Positions 17,355-25,769 of a stretch of 64,000 nucleotides of DNA are shown piece after piece. The stretch comes from Mannheimia varigena (lineage in GTDB: Bacteria; Pseudomonadota; Gammaproteobacteria; Enterobacterales; Pasteurellaceae). Every line of letters starts with the position of its first letter. Positions within the stretch are counted from its first letter, which is position 1. Below the pieces are notes generated by a model. The model worked only from the letters and a program-made list of their open reading frames with translations. It was not told where the DNA came from and ran no database searches. The position numbers and the translations under genes were made by a program. Location: positions 1,488,001 through 1,552,000 of the forward strand of contig NZ_CP016226.1 of NCBI RefSeq assembly GCF_013377235.1, read 5' to 3'.

Positions 17355-17711
17355 GTGGCCCGTATTGCAGGCATTAACATTCCTGATCAAAAACACACCG
17401 TAATCGCATTAACTGCAATTTACGGTATCGGTAAAACTCGTGCTAAAGCAATTTGTGCAGCAACGGGTATTGCTGAAGATGTAAAGATCAGAGAATTGTC
17501 TGAAGAGCAGATTGAAAAACTGCGTGAAGAAGTTGGTAAATTTACTGTCGAAGGTGATTTACGCCGTGAAGTAACCTTAAGCATCAAACGTCTTTTAGAC
17601 CTTGGTTGCTACCGTGGTTTACGTCATCGTCGTAGTTTACCAGTACGTGGTCAACGTACTAAGACTAATGCGCGTACCCGTAAAGGTCCACGCAAACCGA
17701 TCAAAAAATAG
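17355..17711 (+). CDS. rpsM: 30S ribosomal protein S13
   Basis: Small-subunit head protein contacting the large subunit and P-site tRNA. The 118 residues start with GTG, giving MARIAGINIPDQKHTVIALT, preceded by AATAGGAGTG. The basic C-terminal tail GQRTKTNARTRKGPRKPIKK is intact. First gene of the alpha operon. Confidence 0.98.
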   Translation: MARIAGINIPDQKHTVIALTAIYGIGKTRAKAICAATGIAEDVKIRELSEEQIEKLREEVGKFTVEGDLRREVTLSIKRLLDLGCYRGLRHRRSLPVRGQRTKTNARTRKGPRKPIKK

Positions 17712-17727
17712 TCGGAGTAGATAAATA

Positions 17728-18117
17728 ATGGCTAAAACACCAGTTCGCGCACGTAAGCGCGTTAAAAAACAGATTGCAGATGGCGTAGCTCATATCCACG
17801 CATCTTTCAATAACACAATCGTTACTATTACTGACCGTCAAGGTAATGCTCTTGCTTGGGCAACCGCAGGTGGTTCAGGTTTCCGTGGTTCTCGTAAATC
17901 AACTCCATTCGCTGCTCAAGTTGCTGCAGAGCGTTGTGCAGAAATGGTTAAAGAGTTTGGTTTAAAGAATTTGGAAGTTATGGTTAAAGGTCCGGGTCCA
18001 GGTCGTGAATCAACAATTCGTGCTTTAAATGCAGCAGGTTTCCGTATCACGAATATTACTGATGTGACTCCGATTCCACATAACGGTTGTCGTCCACCGA
18101 AAAAACGTCGTGTTTAA
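17728..18117 (+). CDS. rpsK: 30S ribosomal protein S11
   Basis: Platform protein of the small subunit that helps form the mRNA exit channel. The 129 residues contain the conserved HIHASFNNTIVTITDRQGN and the C-terminal PIPHNGCRPPKKRRV. It lies 16 bases after rpsM. Confidence 0.98.
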   Translation: MAKTPVRARKRVKKQIADGVAHIHASFNNTIVTITDRQGNALAWATAGGSGFRGSRKSTPFAAQVAAERCAEMVKEFGLKNLEVMVKGPGPGRESTIRALNAAGFRITNITDVTPIPHNGCRPPKKRRV

Positions 18118-18145
18118 TTGACGTTAAAAGAATTGGAGAAAGAAA

Positions 18146-18772
18146 ATGGCAAGATATTTGGGTCCTAAGCTCAAGCTAAGCCGTCGTGAAGGTACTGATT
18201 TATTCTTGAAATCAGGCGTTCGTGCGATTGAATCAAAATGTAGAAATAGACTTGATGTAGCCCCTGGTCAACACGGTGCTCGCAAGCCACGTTTATCTGA
18301 CTACGGTAGTCAATTACGTGAAAAACAAAAAGTTCGCCGTATCTATGGTATCTTAGAGCGTCAATTCCGTAACTATTATACAGAAGCAAACCGCTTAAAA
18401 GGTAATACTGGTGAGAACTTATTAGTATTATTAGAAGGTCGTTTAGATAACGTAGTTTATCGTATGGGTTTCGCTGCAACTCGTGCAGAAGCGCGTCAGC
18501 TTGTTAGCCACAAATCAATCGTAGTAAACGGTCGTGTAGTAAACATTCCTTCATTCCAAGTTTCTGTTGATGATGTGGTTGCTGTTCGTGAAAAATCGAA
18601 AAAACAAGCACGTATTAAAGCATCATTAGAATTAGCAACTCAACGTGAAAAACCAACTTGGTTAGAAGTTGATGCGACTAAAATGGAAGGCGTGTTTAAA
18701 CGTCGTCCAGAGCGTTCTGATCTATCAGCAGATATTAATGAACATCTGATCGTTGAGCTTTACTCTAAATAA
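18146..18772 (+). CDS. rpsD: 30S ribosomal protein S4
   Basis: Primary 16S rRNA-binding protein and, in E. coli, the autogenous repressor of the alpha operon. The 208 residues start MARYLGPKLKLSRREGTDLF, and an S4 RNA-binding domain starts near residue 95 (LDNVVYRMGFAATRAEARQLV). It is slightly longer than the 206 residues of E. coli. It sits between rpsK and rpoA in standard order. Confidence 0.98.
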   Translation: MARYLGPKLKLSRREGTDLFLKSGVRAIESKCRNRLDVAPGQHGARKPRLSDYGSQLREKQKVRRIYGILERQFRNYYTEANRLKGNTGENLLVLLEGRLDNVVYRMGFAATRAEARQLVSHKSIVVNGRVVNIPSFQVSVDDVVAVREKSKKQARIKASLELATQREKPTWLEVDATKMEGVFKRRPERSDLSADINEHLIVELYSK

Positions 18773-18802
18773 TAGTTAGCTTAACCGCAAAGAGAGGAAA
18801 AA

Positions 18803-19792
18803 ATGCAGGGTTCTGTGACAGAATTTTTAAAGCCGCACTTAGTGAACATTGAACAAATTAGTTCAACTCACGCTAAAGTGACATTAGAGCCGTTAGAACG
18901 TGGTTTTGGCCATACATTAGGCAATGCACTTCGTCGCATTTTACTTTCATCTATGCCGGGTTGTGCAGTTACTGACGTTGAAATTGATGGGGTATTACAT
19001 GAATACAGCAGCAAGGAAGGCGTTCAGGAAGATATTCTTGAGGTATTATTAAACCTTAAAGGTCTAGCGGTAAAAGTGCAAAATAAAGATGATATTATTT
19101 TGACACTAAATAAATCTGGAATTGGCCCTGTAACTGCAGCTGACATCACACACGATGGCGATGTAGAAATCGTAAATCCAGATCACGTTATTTGTAACTT
19201 AACAGATAAGAACGCATCAATTAATATGCGTATTCGTGTTCAACGTGGTCGTGGTTATGTGCCTGCATCAGCACGTCTTCATACTCAAAGCGATGACCGT
19301 CCAATCGGTCGGTTATTAGTTGATGCACGTTTCTCACCAGTAGACCGCATTGCTTACAATGTCGAAGCTGCTCGTGTTGAACAACGTACAGACTTAGATA
19401 AACTTGTTATTGAGATGGAGACTAATGGTACATTAGATCCAGAAGAGGCTATCCGTCGTGCTGCAACGATTTTAGCAGAGCAACTTGCTGCATTCGTTGA
19501 TTTGCGTGATGTTCGTCAACCTGAAGTGAAAGAAGAAAAACCGGAGTTTGATCCTATTCTTCTTCGCCCAGTAGATGACTTAGAGCTGACAGTTCGTTCT
19601 GCTAACTGTTTAAAAGCAGAGACAATTCACTATATCGGTGATTTAGTACAACGTACGGAAGTTGAACTTCTTAAAACGCCTAACTTGGGTAAGAAATCTC
19701 TTACAGAGATCAAAGACGTTCTTGCTTCACGTGGTTTATCACTCGGTATGCGCCTTGAAAACTGGCCTCCTGCAAGCATTGCAGAAGACTAG
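18803..19792 (+). CDS. rpoA: RNA polymerase alpha subunit
   Basis: Assembly platform of RNA polymerase and target of activators such as CRP. The 329 residues comprise the N-terminal assembly domain (about 1-230, with LGNALRRILLSSMPGCAV), a linker, and the C-terminal domain (about 245-329, ending in a GMRLENWPPASI region). The C-terminal domain keeps VRSANCLKAE and NLGKKSLTEIKDVL, which contact DNA and activators. Confidence 0.99.
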   Translation: MQGSVTEFLKPHLVNIEQISSTHAKVTLEPLERGFGHTLGNALRRILLSSMPGCAVTDVEIDGVLHEYSSKEGVQEDILEVLLNLKGLAVKVQNKDDIILTLNKSGIGPVTAADITHDGDVEIVNPDHVICNLTDKNASINMRIRVQRGRGYVPASARLHTQSDDRPIGRLLVDARFSPVDRIAYNVEAARVEQRTDLDKLVIEMETNGTLDPEEAIRRAATILAEQLAAFVDLRDVRQPEVKEEKPEFDPILLRPVDDLELTVRSANCLKAETIHYIGDLVQRTEVELLKTPNLGKKSLTEIKDVLASRGLSLGMRLENWPPASIAED

Positions 19793-19825
19793 TTTCGGTA
19801 TAGATTTTCTAAGAAGGAATAGGTT

Positions 19826-20212
19826 ATGCGCCATCGTAAGAGTGGACGTCAATTAAACCGTAACAGTAGTCATCGCCAAGCGATGTTCCGTAATATGGCA
19901 AGTTCTCTTGTTGAACATGAAATTATCAAGACAACTTTACCAAAAGCGAAAGAGTTACGTCGTGTAGTTGAGCCGTTAATTACTTTAGCTAAAGCAGACA
20001 GCGTTGCAAACCGCCGTTTAGCTTTTGCACGTACACGCAACGTTGATACAGTTGCTAAATTATTCAATGAATTAGGTCCACGTTTTGCAAATCGTGCTGG
20101 TGGTTACACTCGCATCTTAAAATGTGGTTTCCGTGCAGGTGATAATGCTCCAATGGCATACATTGAGTTAGTAGATCGCCCAGAAGTTGCAACAGAAGCA
20201 GCAGCGGAATAA
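19826..20212 (+). CDS. rplQ: 50S ribosomal protein L17
   Basis: Large-subunit protein near the exit tunnel. The 128 residues begin MRHRKSGRQLNRNSSHRQAMFRN, the invariant L17 N-terminus. Last gene of the alpha operon; a 12-bp terminator follows within 20 bases. Confidence 0.98.
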   Translation: MRHRKSGRQLNRNSSHRQAMFRNMASSLVEHEIIKTTLPKAKELRRVVEPLITLAKADSVANRRLAFARTRNVDTVAKLFNELGPRFANRAGGYTRILKCGFRAGDNAPMAYIELVDRPEVATEAAAE

Positions 20213-20232
20213 TCTAAATCAAGATTGAATCT

Positions 20233-20268
20233 AAAACCCCGATAGAGTAATATCGGGGTTTTGTTTTG
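20233..20268 (+). terminator. Terminator of the alpha operon
   Basis: AAAACCCCGATA pairs perfectly with TATCGGGGTTTT across GAGTAA (12 bp), followed by TTTTGTTTT. Confidence 0.92.
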
Positions 20269-20319
20269 CAAAAAACTCCTTAGTTCTGACCGCTTGTGAC
20301 TGTATTTTAGGGATGGTAG

Positions 20320-20363
20320 GTAAAAGGAAAGGTTAAATTCTTATTGCTAAGTCTTTAACCTTT
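20320..20363 (-). terminator. Terminator of ffh
   Basis: On the minus strand AAAGGTTAAA pairs with TTTAACCTTT (10 bp) and is followed by CCTTTT, about 35 bases after the ffh stop. Together with the rplQ terminator it separates the two convergent units. Confidence 0.7.
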
Positions 20364-20397
20364 TTACTTCTTTGATTAGTGGAGTTTGTGCTAGGAA

Positions 20398-21792
20398 TTA
20401 GCGTTTTCCAAACATTCCGATCGAGCCACCTAGACCACTAAGCCCGCTGCCGCCCATCATTCCTTTCATTCCACGCATCATTTTAGCCATACCGCCTTTA
20501 CGCATTTTTTTCATCATGCGCTGCATATCATCAAACTGTTTGAGCAGTTTATTTACATCCTGCACCTGTGTGCCGGAGCCTAATGCAATGCGACGGCGAC
20601 GCGAACCTTTTATAATCTCAGGATTTGCACGTTCTTTTAATGTCATAGAGTTAATGATAGCTTCCATTTTAATGAACATCTTATCATCAACTTGGTTTTT
20701 AACGTGATCAGGGAGATTTTTCGCACCCGGTAGTTTATCGAGCATAGACATCATACCCCCCATTTTTTTCATCTCAATAAGCTGATCACGGAAATCTTCA
20801 AGGGTAAAATCATCGCCCTTCTTGAATTTTGCTGCGATTTTCTCCGCTTTTTCCTGATCGACTGAACGCTGAATATCTTCAATTAAAGACATCATATCGC
20901 CCATACCTAGAATACGAGAAGCCACCCGATCAGGGTGGAAAGGTTCTAAAGCATCGGTTTTTTCGCCTACCCCTAAGAATTTAATCGGTTTGCCAGTAAT
21001 CTGGCGAATAGAAAGTGCCGCACCACCACGAGCATCACCATCGACTTTGGTTAAGATTACCCCGGTTAATGGCAAGGCTTCATTAAAGGCTTTAGCTGTG
21101 TTAGCAGCATCTTGACCTGTCATCGCATCAACAGTAAAGAGCGTTTCAACAGGGTTTAATGTAGCGTGGATTTGTTGGATTTCCTCCATCATTTCGCCAT
21201 CAACATGTAAGCGACCTGCGGTATCGACAATCAGCACATCAAAGAAATTAAGTTTAGCGTGTTTAAGTGCTGCTTCTGCAATCGCTACTGGTTTTTGGCT
21301 AGTTTCGGTTGGAAAGAAATCAACTTTTAATGTTTCAGCTAATGTTTGAAGCTGTTTAATCGCTGCAGGGCGATAAATATCGGCTGAAACCACCAATACT
21401 TTCTTTTTATGACGTTCTTTTAAGAATTTTGCTAATTTTCCTACAGAGGTAGTTTTACCCGCACCTTGTAAGCCTGCCATCAAGATAACAGCGGGCGGTT
21501 GAGCTGCCAAGTTAAGCTCCTCATTTGCCTCGCCCATAGCTGCTTCTAATTCGTTCTGAACGATTTTTAAGAATTCTTGTCCTGGGGTTAAACTTTTATT
21601 AACTTCAATTCCTAAGGCGCGCTCTTTTACTTTGTTGATAAATTCCCGAACAACAGGTAAAGCAACATCAGCCTCGAGTAATGCCATACGTACTTCACGC
21701 AGCGTATCTTTAATATTGTCTTCAGTTAGGCGGCCCTTACCTGTAATGTTGCGCAGTGTTTTGGAAAGTCTATCGGATAGGTTTTCAAACAT
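20398..21792 (-). CDS. ffh: Signal recognition particle protein Ffh (SRP54)
   Basis: GTPase that, with 4.5S RNA, carries nascent inner-membrane proteins to FtsY and SecYEG. In 464 residues: N domain, then G domain with GLQGAGKTTSVGKLA (about 105-120), DTAGR and TKVDGDARGG, then the Met-rich M domain that ends MKGMMGGSGLSGLGGSIGMFGKR. Length and motifs are normal. It is transcribed away from the tRNA cluster; no 4.5S RNA gene is visible nearby. Confidence 0.98.
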   Translation of the reverse strand: MFENLSDRLSKTLRNITGKGRLTEDNIKDTLREVRMALLEADVALPVVREFINKVKERALGIEVNKSLTPGQEFLKIVQNELEAAMGEANEELNLAAQPPAVILMAGLQGAGKTTSVGKLAKFLKERHKKKVLVVSADIYRPAAIKQLQTLAETLKVDFFPTETSQKPVAIAEAALKHAKLNFFDVLIVDTAGRLHVDGEMMEEIQQIHATLNPVETLFTVDAMTGQDAANTAKAFNEALPLTGVILTKVDGDARGGAALSIRQITGKPIKFLGVGEKTDALEPFHPDRVASRILGMGDMMSLIEDIQRSVDQEKAEKIAAKFKKGDDFTLEDFRDQLIEMKKMGGMMSMLDKLPGAKNLPDHVKNQVDDKMFIKMEAIINSMTLKERANPEIIKGSRRRRIALGSGTQVQDVNKLLKQFDDMQRMMKKMRKGGMAKMMRGMKGMMGGSGLSGLGGSIGMFGKR

Positions 21793-22100
21793 ATTGTTTT
21801 CTCAATTTACAAATTTTTTAGAAGAAATAACCGCTTGTAAGCAGTAAATTGAGGACATTATACAAAAAAATGAAAATAGATTATAGCGATAAAAAAACGA
21901 CATAGCGTGAGGCTATGTCGTTAAGTTGACGATATTCGAGGAATCATTATTACTTGTTGTTATATGTGATAATAATACTCCGAATTATGTATAAAAGTGA
22001 AGTAATATTTTCAATTTTATCTCAGAAATGAGAAGTAAATCACATAATTTTTTATAATTTTATGCACAGCATTTAAAACTATTAAAAATAAAATATAAAA
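21793..22100. other. Gene-poor stretch before the tRNA cluster with a probable small RNA
   Basis: Roughly 300 AT-rich bases without an ORF. The part next to ffh holds an uptake signal core (ACCGCTTGT near 21829) and presumably the ffh promoter. The rest contains the small RNA candidate listed separately. Confidence 0.55.
21890..21983 (-). ncRNA. Candidate small regulatory RNA with intrinsic terminator
   Basis: On the minus strand AACGACATAGC pairs perfectly with GCTATGTCGTT across a 5-base loop (11 bp), followed by seven T residues: a strong terminator with no gene in front of it. The tRNA unit upstream already has its own terminator at 22101-22131, so this one should end a separate transcript. 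A possible promoter (TTGAAA at 22014-22009, TATACA at 21993-21988, 15-base spacer) predicts an RNA of roughly 90-95 nt. A second stem, ATTATTA/TAATAAT, lies in its 5' half. No known sRNA family was recognised. Confidence 0.45.
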
Positions 22101-22131
22101 AAAGAAAAAGCCCTGATATCTTATCAGGGCT
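22101..22131 (-). terminator. Terminator of the first tRNA-Phe/Asn unit
   Basis: AGCCCTGATA and TATCAGGGCT form a 10-bp stem around TCT; on the minus strand it is followed by TTTTTCTTT. It lies 9 bases after tRNA-Asn. Confidence 0.85.
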
Positions 22132-22139
22132 TTATAATA

Positions 22140-22215
22140 TGGCTCCTCCTGCGGGACTCGAACCTGCGACATATGGATTAACAGTCCACCGTTCTACCGA
22201 CTGAACTAAGGAGGA
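22140..22215 (-). tRNA. tRNA-Asn (GTT), copy 1
   Basis: A 76-base cloverleaf read on the minus strand: acceptor TCCTCCT...AGGAGGA, encoded CCA, T-loop GGTTCGAGTCC, and anticodon loop CTGTTAA with anticodon GTT. It is cotranscribed behind tRNA-Phe and identical by eye to the copy at 22468-22543. Confidence 0.97.
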
Positions 22216-22220
22216 ATAGA

Positions 22221-22296
22221 TGGTGCCTCGAGGCGGAATCGAACCACCGACACGGGGATTTTCAATCCCCTGCTCTACCGACTGAGCTATCGAGGC
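22221..22296 (-). tRNA. tRNA-Phe (GAA), copy 1
   Basis: A 76-base cloverleaf on the minus strand: GCCTCGA acceptor paired near the 3' end, D-arm AGCTCAGTCGGTAGAGC, anticodon stem GGGGA/TCCCC around TTGAAAA with anticodon GAA, and encoded CCA. Five bases separate it from tRNA-Asn downstream. Confidence 0.97.
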
Positions 22297-22317
22297 AACT
22301 CGTCATTTGCGGAGTGC

Positions 22318-22346
22318 ATTATGCTGATTTTTTAGGGCTTCGTCAA
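22318..22346 (-). promoter_or_regulatory. Promoter of tRNA unit 1
   Basis: Minus-strand TTGACG (22346-22341), a 17-base spacer and CATAAT (22323-22318), about 21 bases before tRNA-Phe. The same elements with the same spacing occur before copy 2. Confidence 0.82.
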
Positions 22347-22430
22347 ATATAATTATCAGAAATTTAACCTTTTTGATCGCGTAATACTAAAAATTGAACA
22401 ATCTTATTCAATAGTGTATTTATACAAAGT

Positions 22431-22457
22431 GAAAACCCTGATAATTTCTTATCAGGG
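22431..22457 (-). terminator. Terminator of tRNA unit 2
   Basis: CCCTGATAA and TTATCAGGG form a 9-bp stem around TTTC, with TTTTC following on the minus strand. It is a diverged copy of the terminator at 22101-22131. Confidence 0.82.
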
Positions 22458-22467
22458 CTTCATAATA

Positions 22468-22543
22468 TGGCTCCTCCTGCGGGACTCGAACCTGCGACAT
22501 ATGGATTAACAGTCCACCGTTCTACCGACTGAACTAAGGAGGA
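22468..22543 (-). tRNA. tRNA-Asn (GTT), copy 2
   Basis: Same 76-base sequence as the copy at 22140-22215 by eye, anticodon GTT, encoded CCA. It is the distal gene of the second tandem unit. Confidence 0.97.
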
Positions 22544-22548
22544 ATAGA

Positions 22549-22624
22549 TGGTGCCTCGAGGCGGAATCGAACCACCGACACGGGGATTTTCAATCCCCTG
22601 CTCTACCGACTGAGCTATCGAGGC
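22549..22624 (-). tRNA. tRNA-Phe (GAA), copy 2
   Basis: Same 76-base sequence as the copy at 22221-22296 by eye, anticodon GAA, encoded CCA. It is the promoter-proximal gene of the second tandem unit. Confidence 0.97.
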
Positions 22625-22642
22625 AACGTCGTTGCGTGGTGC

Positions 22643-22671
22643 ATTATGCTGATTTCAGTCCTCAACGTCAA
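22643..22671 (-). promoter_or_regulatory. Promoter of tRNA unit 2
   Basis: Minus-strand TTGACG (22671-22666), 17-base spacer, CATAAT (22648-22643). ATCAGCATAATGCAC around the -10 is shared with the promoter of unit 1, while the upstream parts have diverged. Confidence 0.82.
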
Positions 22672-22755
22672 ACACTTTTTGCAGAATTTAAAAAAATGCT
22701 TGTTTAAATGTGCTTTTTTTATACTTTTCGGCTAAAAAACAGCATAATTCACGGA

Positions 22756-23853
22756 TTATCGAATATTTCGATATTTCTCTCTCGCCGTCGTTACTTTTCT
22801 TAAATAATTTCTTGCTTGAGAAGATGGGTGAGCGGTGGTTAAAATTCGGTAAACCGCATCAGGCGAGAGATCGTTAATTCTATCAATCGCAGAGTATCGG
22901 TCTGAATCAAACACGCGCAATACTGCACCGGCACCACTGTTATAGGCAGAAATCATTGCATAGCGTTTTGCAACAGGGTCAGCAATACCATCTAAGTATT
23001 CATCACGCAAAATAGTTAAGTAGAGCGTGCCGGCATCAATATTATTTGATGGGTTATAGAGATATTCACGGCTTGGTTGCCCACCCATTCCTTTACGAAC
23101 AAAAATATCTCGTCCAGCAGTACGAGGCACAACCTGCATTAAGCCGATCGCATTAGCATAACTTACTGCATAAGGGTTAAATGCCGATTCTACTTCCATA
23201 ATCCCTAAAATCAAGCTAGGCTCAATGGCATATTGTCTCGCCATTTTACGCACAAGCGGTAAGTATTGTCTTGCACGCACTTCAACGTGCCCTTCTACCA
23301 TTTTAATCGCCACATACATTGCATTTCGACCATTTTTTAAGCGACGAGTTTGTGTTTTATTTTGAATAAGGTAAGTGGCAAAATCATTGGCAAGAGCAAC
23401 ATTAGTAATATCACGACCGAATTGATCTTTTACCTGCCCTTTTAAAAACGGATTTGTACTAATTGGCACATCGCCTGATGCAAACAAATCAATCCCTCTA
23501 GGATCTCGACCCATTAATAAAGTATGAACAATAGAGTTACGGAGATGATTTTGATCGCCTAAGGTCTCAATAGTAATCACCCCTTCTTCAAAGGAAATGT
23601 GGCTACGGGTGTAGAACTTATCGGTATATTTTACGTAGTCTTTCTTACTCGCAACTAGCAGCTCGCTACTTCCCCAAATATCATCGATATTATTAGAGAA
23701 TTGTCCCGTTAAGATATCCATTGCATTGGTATCTTTTGAATAATCTACACGGGTAGATTTCGGCTTTTTACTGCTAGAAGATTTATTGCTTCCACAGGCA
23801 ATAAGAAAGGGAATAATTGCCAACATTGGCAAATATTTTGCATATTTTTTCAT
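22756..23853 (-). CDS. mltC: Membrane-bound lytic murein transglycosylase C
   Basis: Outer-membrane lipoprotein that cleaves peptidoglycan to 1,6-anhydromuropeptides. The 365 residues have a signal peptide with lipobox LIAC (Cys20), an N-terminal MltC domain, and a C-terminal SLT domain (from about 200) with catalytic Glu in LGIMEVESAFNP, the LMQVVPRTAG motif and AYNSGAGAV. It is third in mutY-yggX-mltC, the same order as in E. coli. Confidence 0.95.
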   Translation of the reverse strand: MKKYAKYLPMLAIIPFLIACGSNKSSSSKKPKSTRVDYSKDTNAMDILTGQFSNNIDDIWGSSELLVASKKDYVKYTDKFYTRSHISFEEGVITIETLGDQNHLRNSIVHTLLMGRDPRGIDLFASGDVPISTNPFLKGQVKDQFGRDITNVALANDFATYLIQNKTQTRRLKNGRNAMYVAIKMVEGHVEVRARQYLPLVRKMARQYAIEPSLILGIMEVESAFNPYAVSYANAIGLMQVVPRTAGRDIFVRKGMGGQPSREYLYNPSNNIDAGTLYLTILRDEYLDGIADPVAKRYAMISAYNSGAGAVLRVFDSDRYSAIDRINDLSPDAVYRILTTAHPSSQARNYLRKVTTAREKYRNIR

Positions 23854-23871
23854 TTTGAGTTTAACCTTGAA

Positions 23872-24141
23872 TTATTCGATTGGCTTGTAGCCTTCAATAA
23901 TGATTTCTTTACCTTCAAACAAGAAATTAACCATCTCTTCTTCAAGTAATTTGCGATGTTCCGGGTTCATCATACTGAGTTTTTTCTCATTGACGATCAT
24001 TGTTTGTTTTTTGATCCACTCAGACCACGCTTGTTTGCTGATAGAATCAAAAATACGTTTGCCGAGTTCACCCGGATACAGTTGAAAGTCTAAACCTTCG
24101 GCATCTTGTTTTAAGTATTCGCAAAATACGGTACGAGCCAT
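23872..24141 (-). CDS. yggX: Probable Fe(2+)-trafficking protein YggX
   Basis: An 89-residue cytosolic protein linked in enterobacteria to protection of iron-sulphur clusters from oxidative damage. It begins MARTVFCEYLKQDAEGLDF, with the conserved Cys7, and contains the family stretch AWSEWIKKQTMIVNEKKL. It lies 10 bases downstream of mutY, itself an iron-sulphur enzyme, so coexpression makes sense. Confidence 0.95.
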   Translation of the reverse strand: MARTVFCEYLKQDAEGLDFQLYPGELGKRIFDSISKQAWSEWIKKQTMIVNEKKLSMMNPEHRKLLEEEMVNFLFEGKEIIIEGYKPIE

Positions 24142-24151
24142 AATCTAATCC

Positions 24152-25294
24152 TTAATTATCATTTGTTACGCTAAACGCCAGTTCATCTAAAATATGTTTA
24201 ACTGGCGTGGCTAAACCTATTTCATTATGTTGGCTGAAATCATACCAATAATCAGCCTCTGAAGATACAGTAGAAAGGTAATTTCCTGCGTTTTCTTCCG
24301 CTGCAAGCGGTAAGATTTTATCTTTTTTTTGCACATTTAGATCTACCAGAATGGGGGTGATATCCAAATGAAAATGGCTGAATGTGTGTCTAAATGTTGT
24401 TAATTGTTGCGAAATCTGCAAATTTTCCACTAAATGTGACCGCTTGAGCTCCTCTAAACTGCTAAATTGTGGAAAGGCAAATAATCCACCCCAAATGCCT
24501 TTTGCCTCCCGTTTTTGTAATAACACTTTTGAGTCATTTCTCAGAATTAAAAAATAGGCTTGGCGTTCAGGGAGCGTTTTCTTTGGCTTCTTAGCGGGGA
24601 ATTTATCCCACGCTTGCATTGCATTTGTTTGACAATGTTCTTGTAACGGGCAGAGCAGGCATCTCGGCTTGGTGCGAGAGCAAATCATCGCTCCTAAATC
24701 CATCATCGCTTGATTAAAATCAGCCACTCGTTCGGTTGGCGTAACACTTTCGCTTAACTGCCAAAGTTGGTTTTCCACCGTTTTTTCGCCAGCCCAACCT
24801 TCCACAGCAAAATAACGGCTTAACACACGCTTGACGTTACCGTCTAAAATCGGGTGCGGAGCATCTAACACCGAAGACAAAATCGCCCCCGCTGTACTTC
24901 TCCCAACCCCAGGCAATGCCAGTACATCATCAAATGTTGTGGGAAACTCGCCACCAAATTCATCTCGAATTTGTTGTGCTGCTTTATGGAGGTTCCTTGC
25001 CCTTGCGTAATAGCCTAAGCCCGTCCATAAATGTAAGACTTCATCAATCGAGCTATTAGCTAAGTCAGTAACGGTTGGAAATCGTTCCGTAAAACGTGCA
25101 AAATAAGGAATAACAGTGGCAACTTGAGTTTGTTGCAACATTACCTCAGACAACCAAACCTTGTATAAGGTTTTATTCTGCTGCCAAGGCAAATGCTTAC
25201 GCCCGTATTGCTCAAACCACGCTAATACAGATTTTGCAAATGGGTCAGATACTTTTGCCGTCGCTAACGGATATTGTGAAGAATTGCTATTCAT
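24152..25294 (-). CDS. mutY: Adenine DNA glycosylase MutY
   Basis: Removes adenine mispaired with 8-oxoguanine, preventing G-to-T changes. In 380 residues: catalytic Glu50 in LSEVMLQQTQV, helix-hairpin-helix LPGVGRSTAGAIL (about 128-140), catalytic Asp151 in ILDGNVKRVLSR, the [4Fe-4S] ligands spaced C-x6-C-x2-C-x5-C in CSRTKPRCLLCPLQEHC, and a C-terminal MutT-like domain that reads 8-oxoG. The N-terminus is about 13 residues longer than in E. coli, which may or may not be translated. Confidence 0.96.
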   Translation of the reverse strand: MNSNSSQYPLATAKVSDPFAKSVLAWFEQYGRKHLPWQQNKTLYKVWLSEVMLQQTQVATVIPYFARFTERFPTVTDLANSSIDEVLHLWTGLGYYARARNLHKAAQQIRDEFGGEFPTTFDDVLALPGVGRSTAGAILSSVLDAPHPILDGNVKRVLSRYFAVEGWAGEKTVENQLWQLSESVTPTERVADFNQAMMDLGAMICSRTKPRCLLCPLQEHCQTNAMQAWDKFPAKKPKKTLPERQAYFLILRNDSKVLLQKREAKGIWGGLFAFPQFSSLEELKRSHLVENLQISQQLTTFRHTFSHFHLDITPILVDLNVQKKDKILPLAAEENAGNYLSTVSSEADYWYDFSQHNEIGLATPVKHILDELAFSVTNDN

Positions 25295-25375
25295 TAAACA
25301 TCTTGAAATCGAAAAAAGAAATCATCATACTGCAAGCGGTTGTTTTTACCAAAAATTTTACATATTGAGGAAAAA

Positions 25376-25768
25376 ATGAAATCTCCCATTCTAGGCTTTC
25401 ATCACGTTGCTCTGATTGTATCAGACTACGAAAAATCCAAATATTTCTACACCCAAATTTTAGGAGCGGAAATTATCGAAGAAACCTACCGAACCGCACG
25501 AGATAGTTACAAATTAGACTTACGTTTTCAAGACGGCTCGCAGATTGAATTATTTAGCTTTCCTGTTACGCCGCCTCGCTTTACTTCCCCAGAAACCTGT
25601 GGGCTACGCCATTTGGCGTTCAAAGTGGAAAACATTGAGCAAGCCATTGCTTTTTTAGAGCAACACAATTTACCGCACGAAGGCATTCGAGTTGATGAGC
25701 TTACCGGCAAGCGTTTTACTTTTTTCCGAGATCCTGATGATCTACCGCTAGAATTTTACGAGATCTAA
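25376..25768 (+). CDS. VOC-family metalloenzyme, YaeR/GloA2-like
   Basis: A 130-residue vicinal-oxygen-chelate protein resembling E. coli YaeR; the substrate is unknown. Metal-ligand candidates are His9 or His10 in GFHHVALIV, Glu in IELFSFP, His in GLRHLAFKV and Glu in LPLEFYEI, the normal glyoxalase-fold spacing. An upstream in-frame ATG at 25340 is less likely because a TTGAGG ribosome site stands before 25376. The exporter gene starts 2 bases after its stop, suggesting coupling. Confidence 0.85.
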   Translation: MKSPILGFHHVALIVSDYEKSKYFYTQILGAEIIEETYRTARDSYKLDLRFQDGSQIELFSFPVTPPRFTSPETCGLRHLAFKVENIEQAIAFLEQHNLPHEGIRVDELTGKRFTFFRDPDDLPLEFYEI

Positions 25769-25769
25769 A

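Noticed and set aside
21793..22100. 4.5S RNA gene next to ffh
   Set aside because: The conserved GGAAGCAGCCAAGG-type core of 4.5S RNA is not present on either strand.
22140..22624. Repeated blocks suggesting a CRISPR array
   Set aside because: The repeats are two pairs of tRNA genes with cloverleaf structure; no short spaced repeats or cas genes occur.
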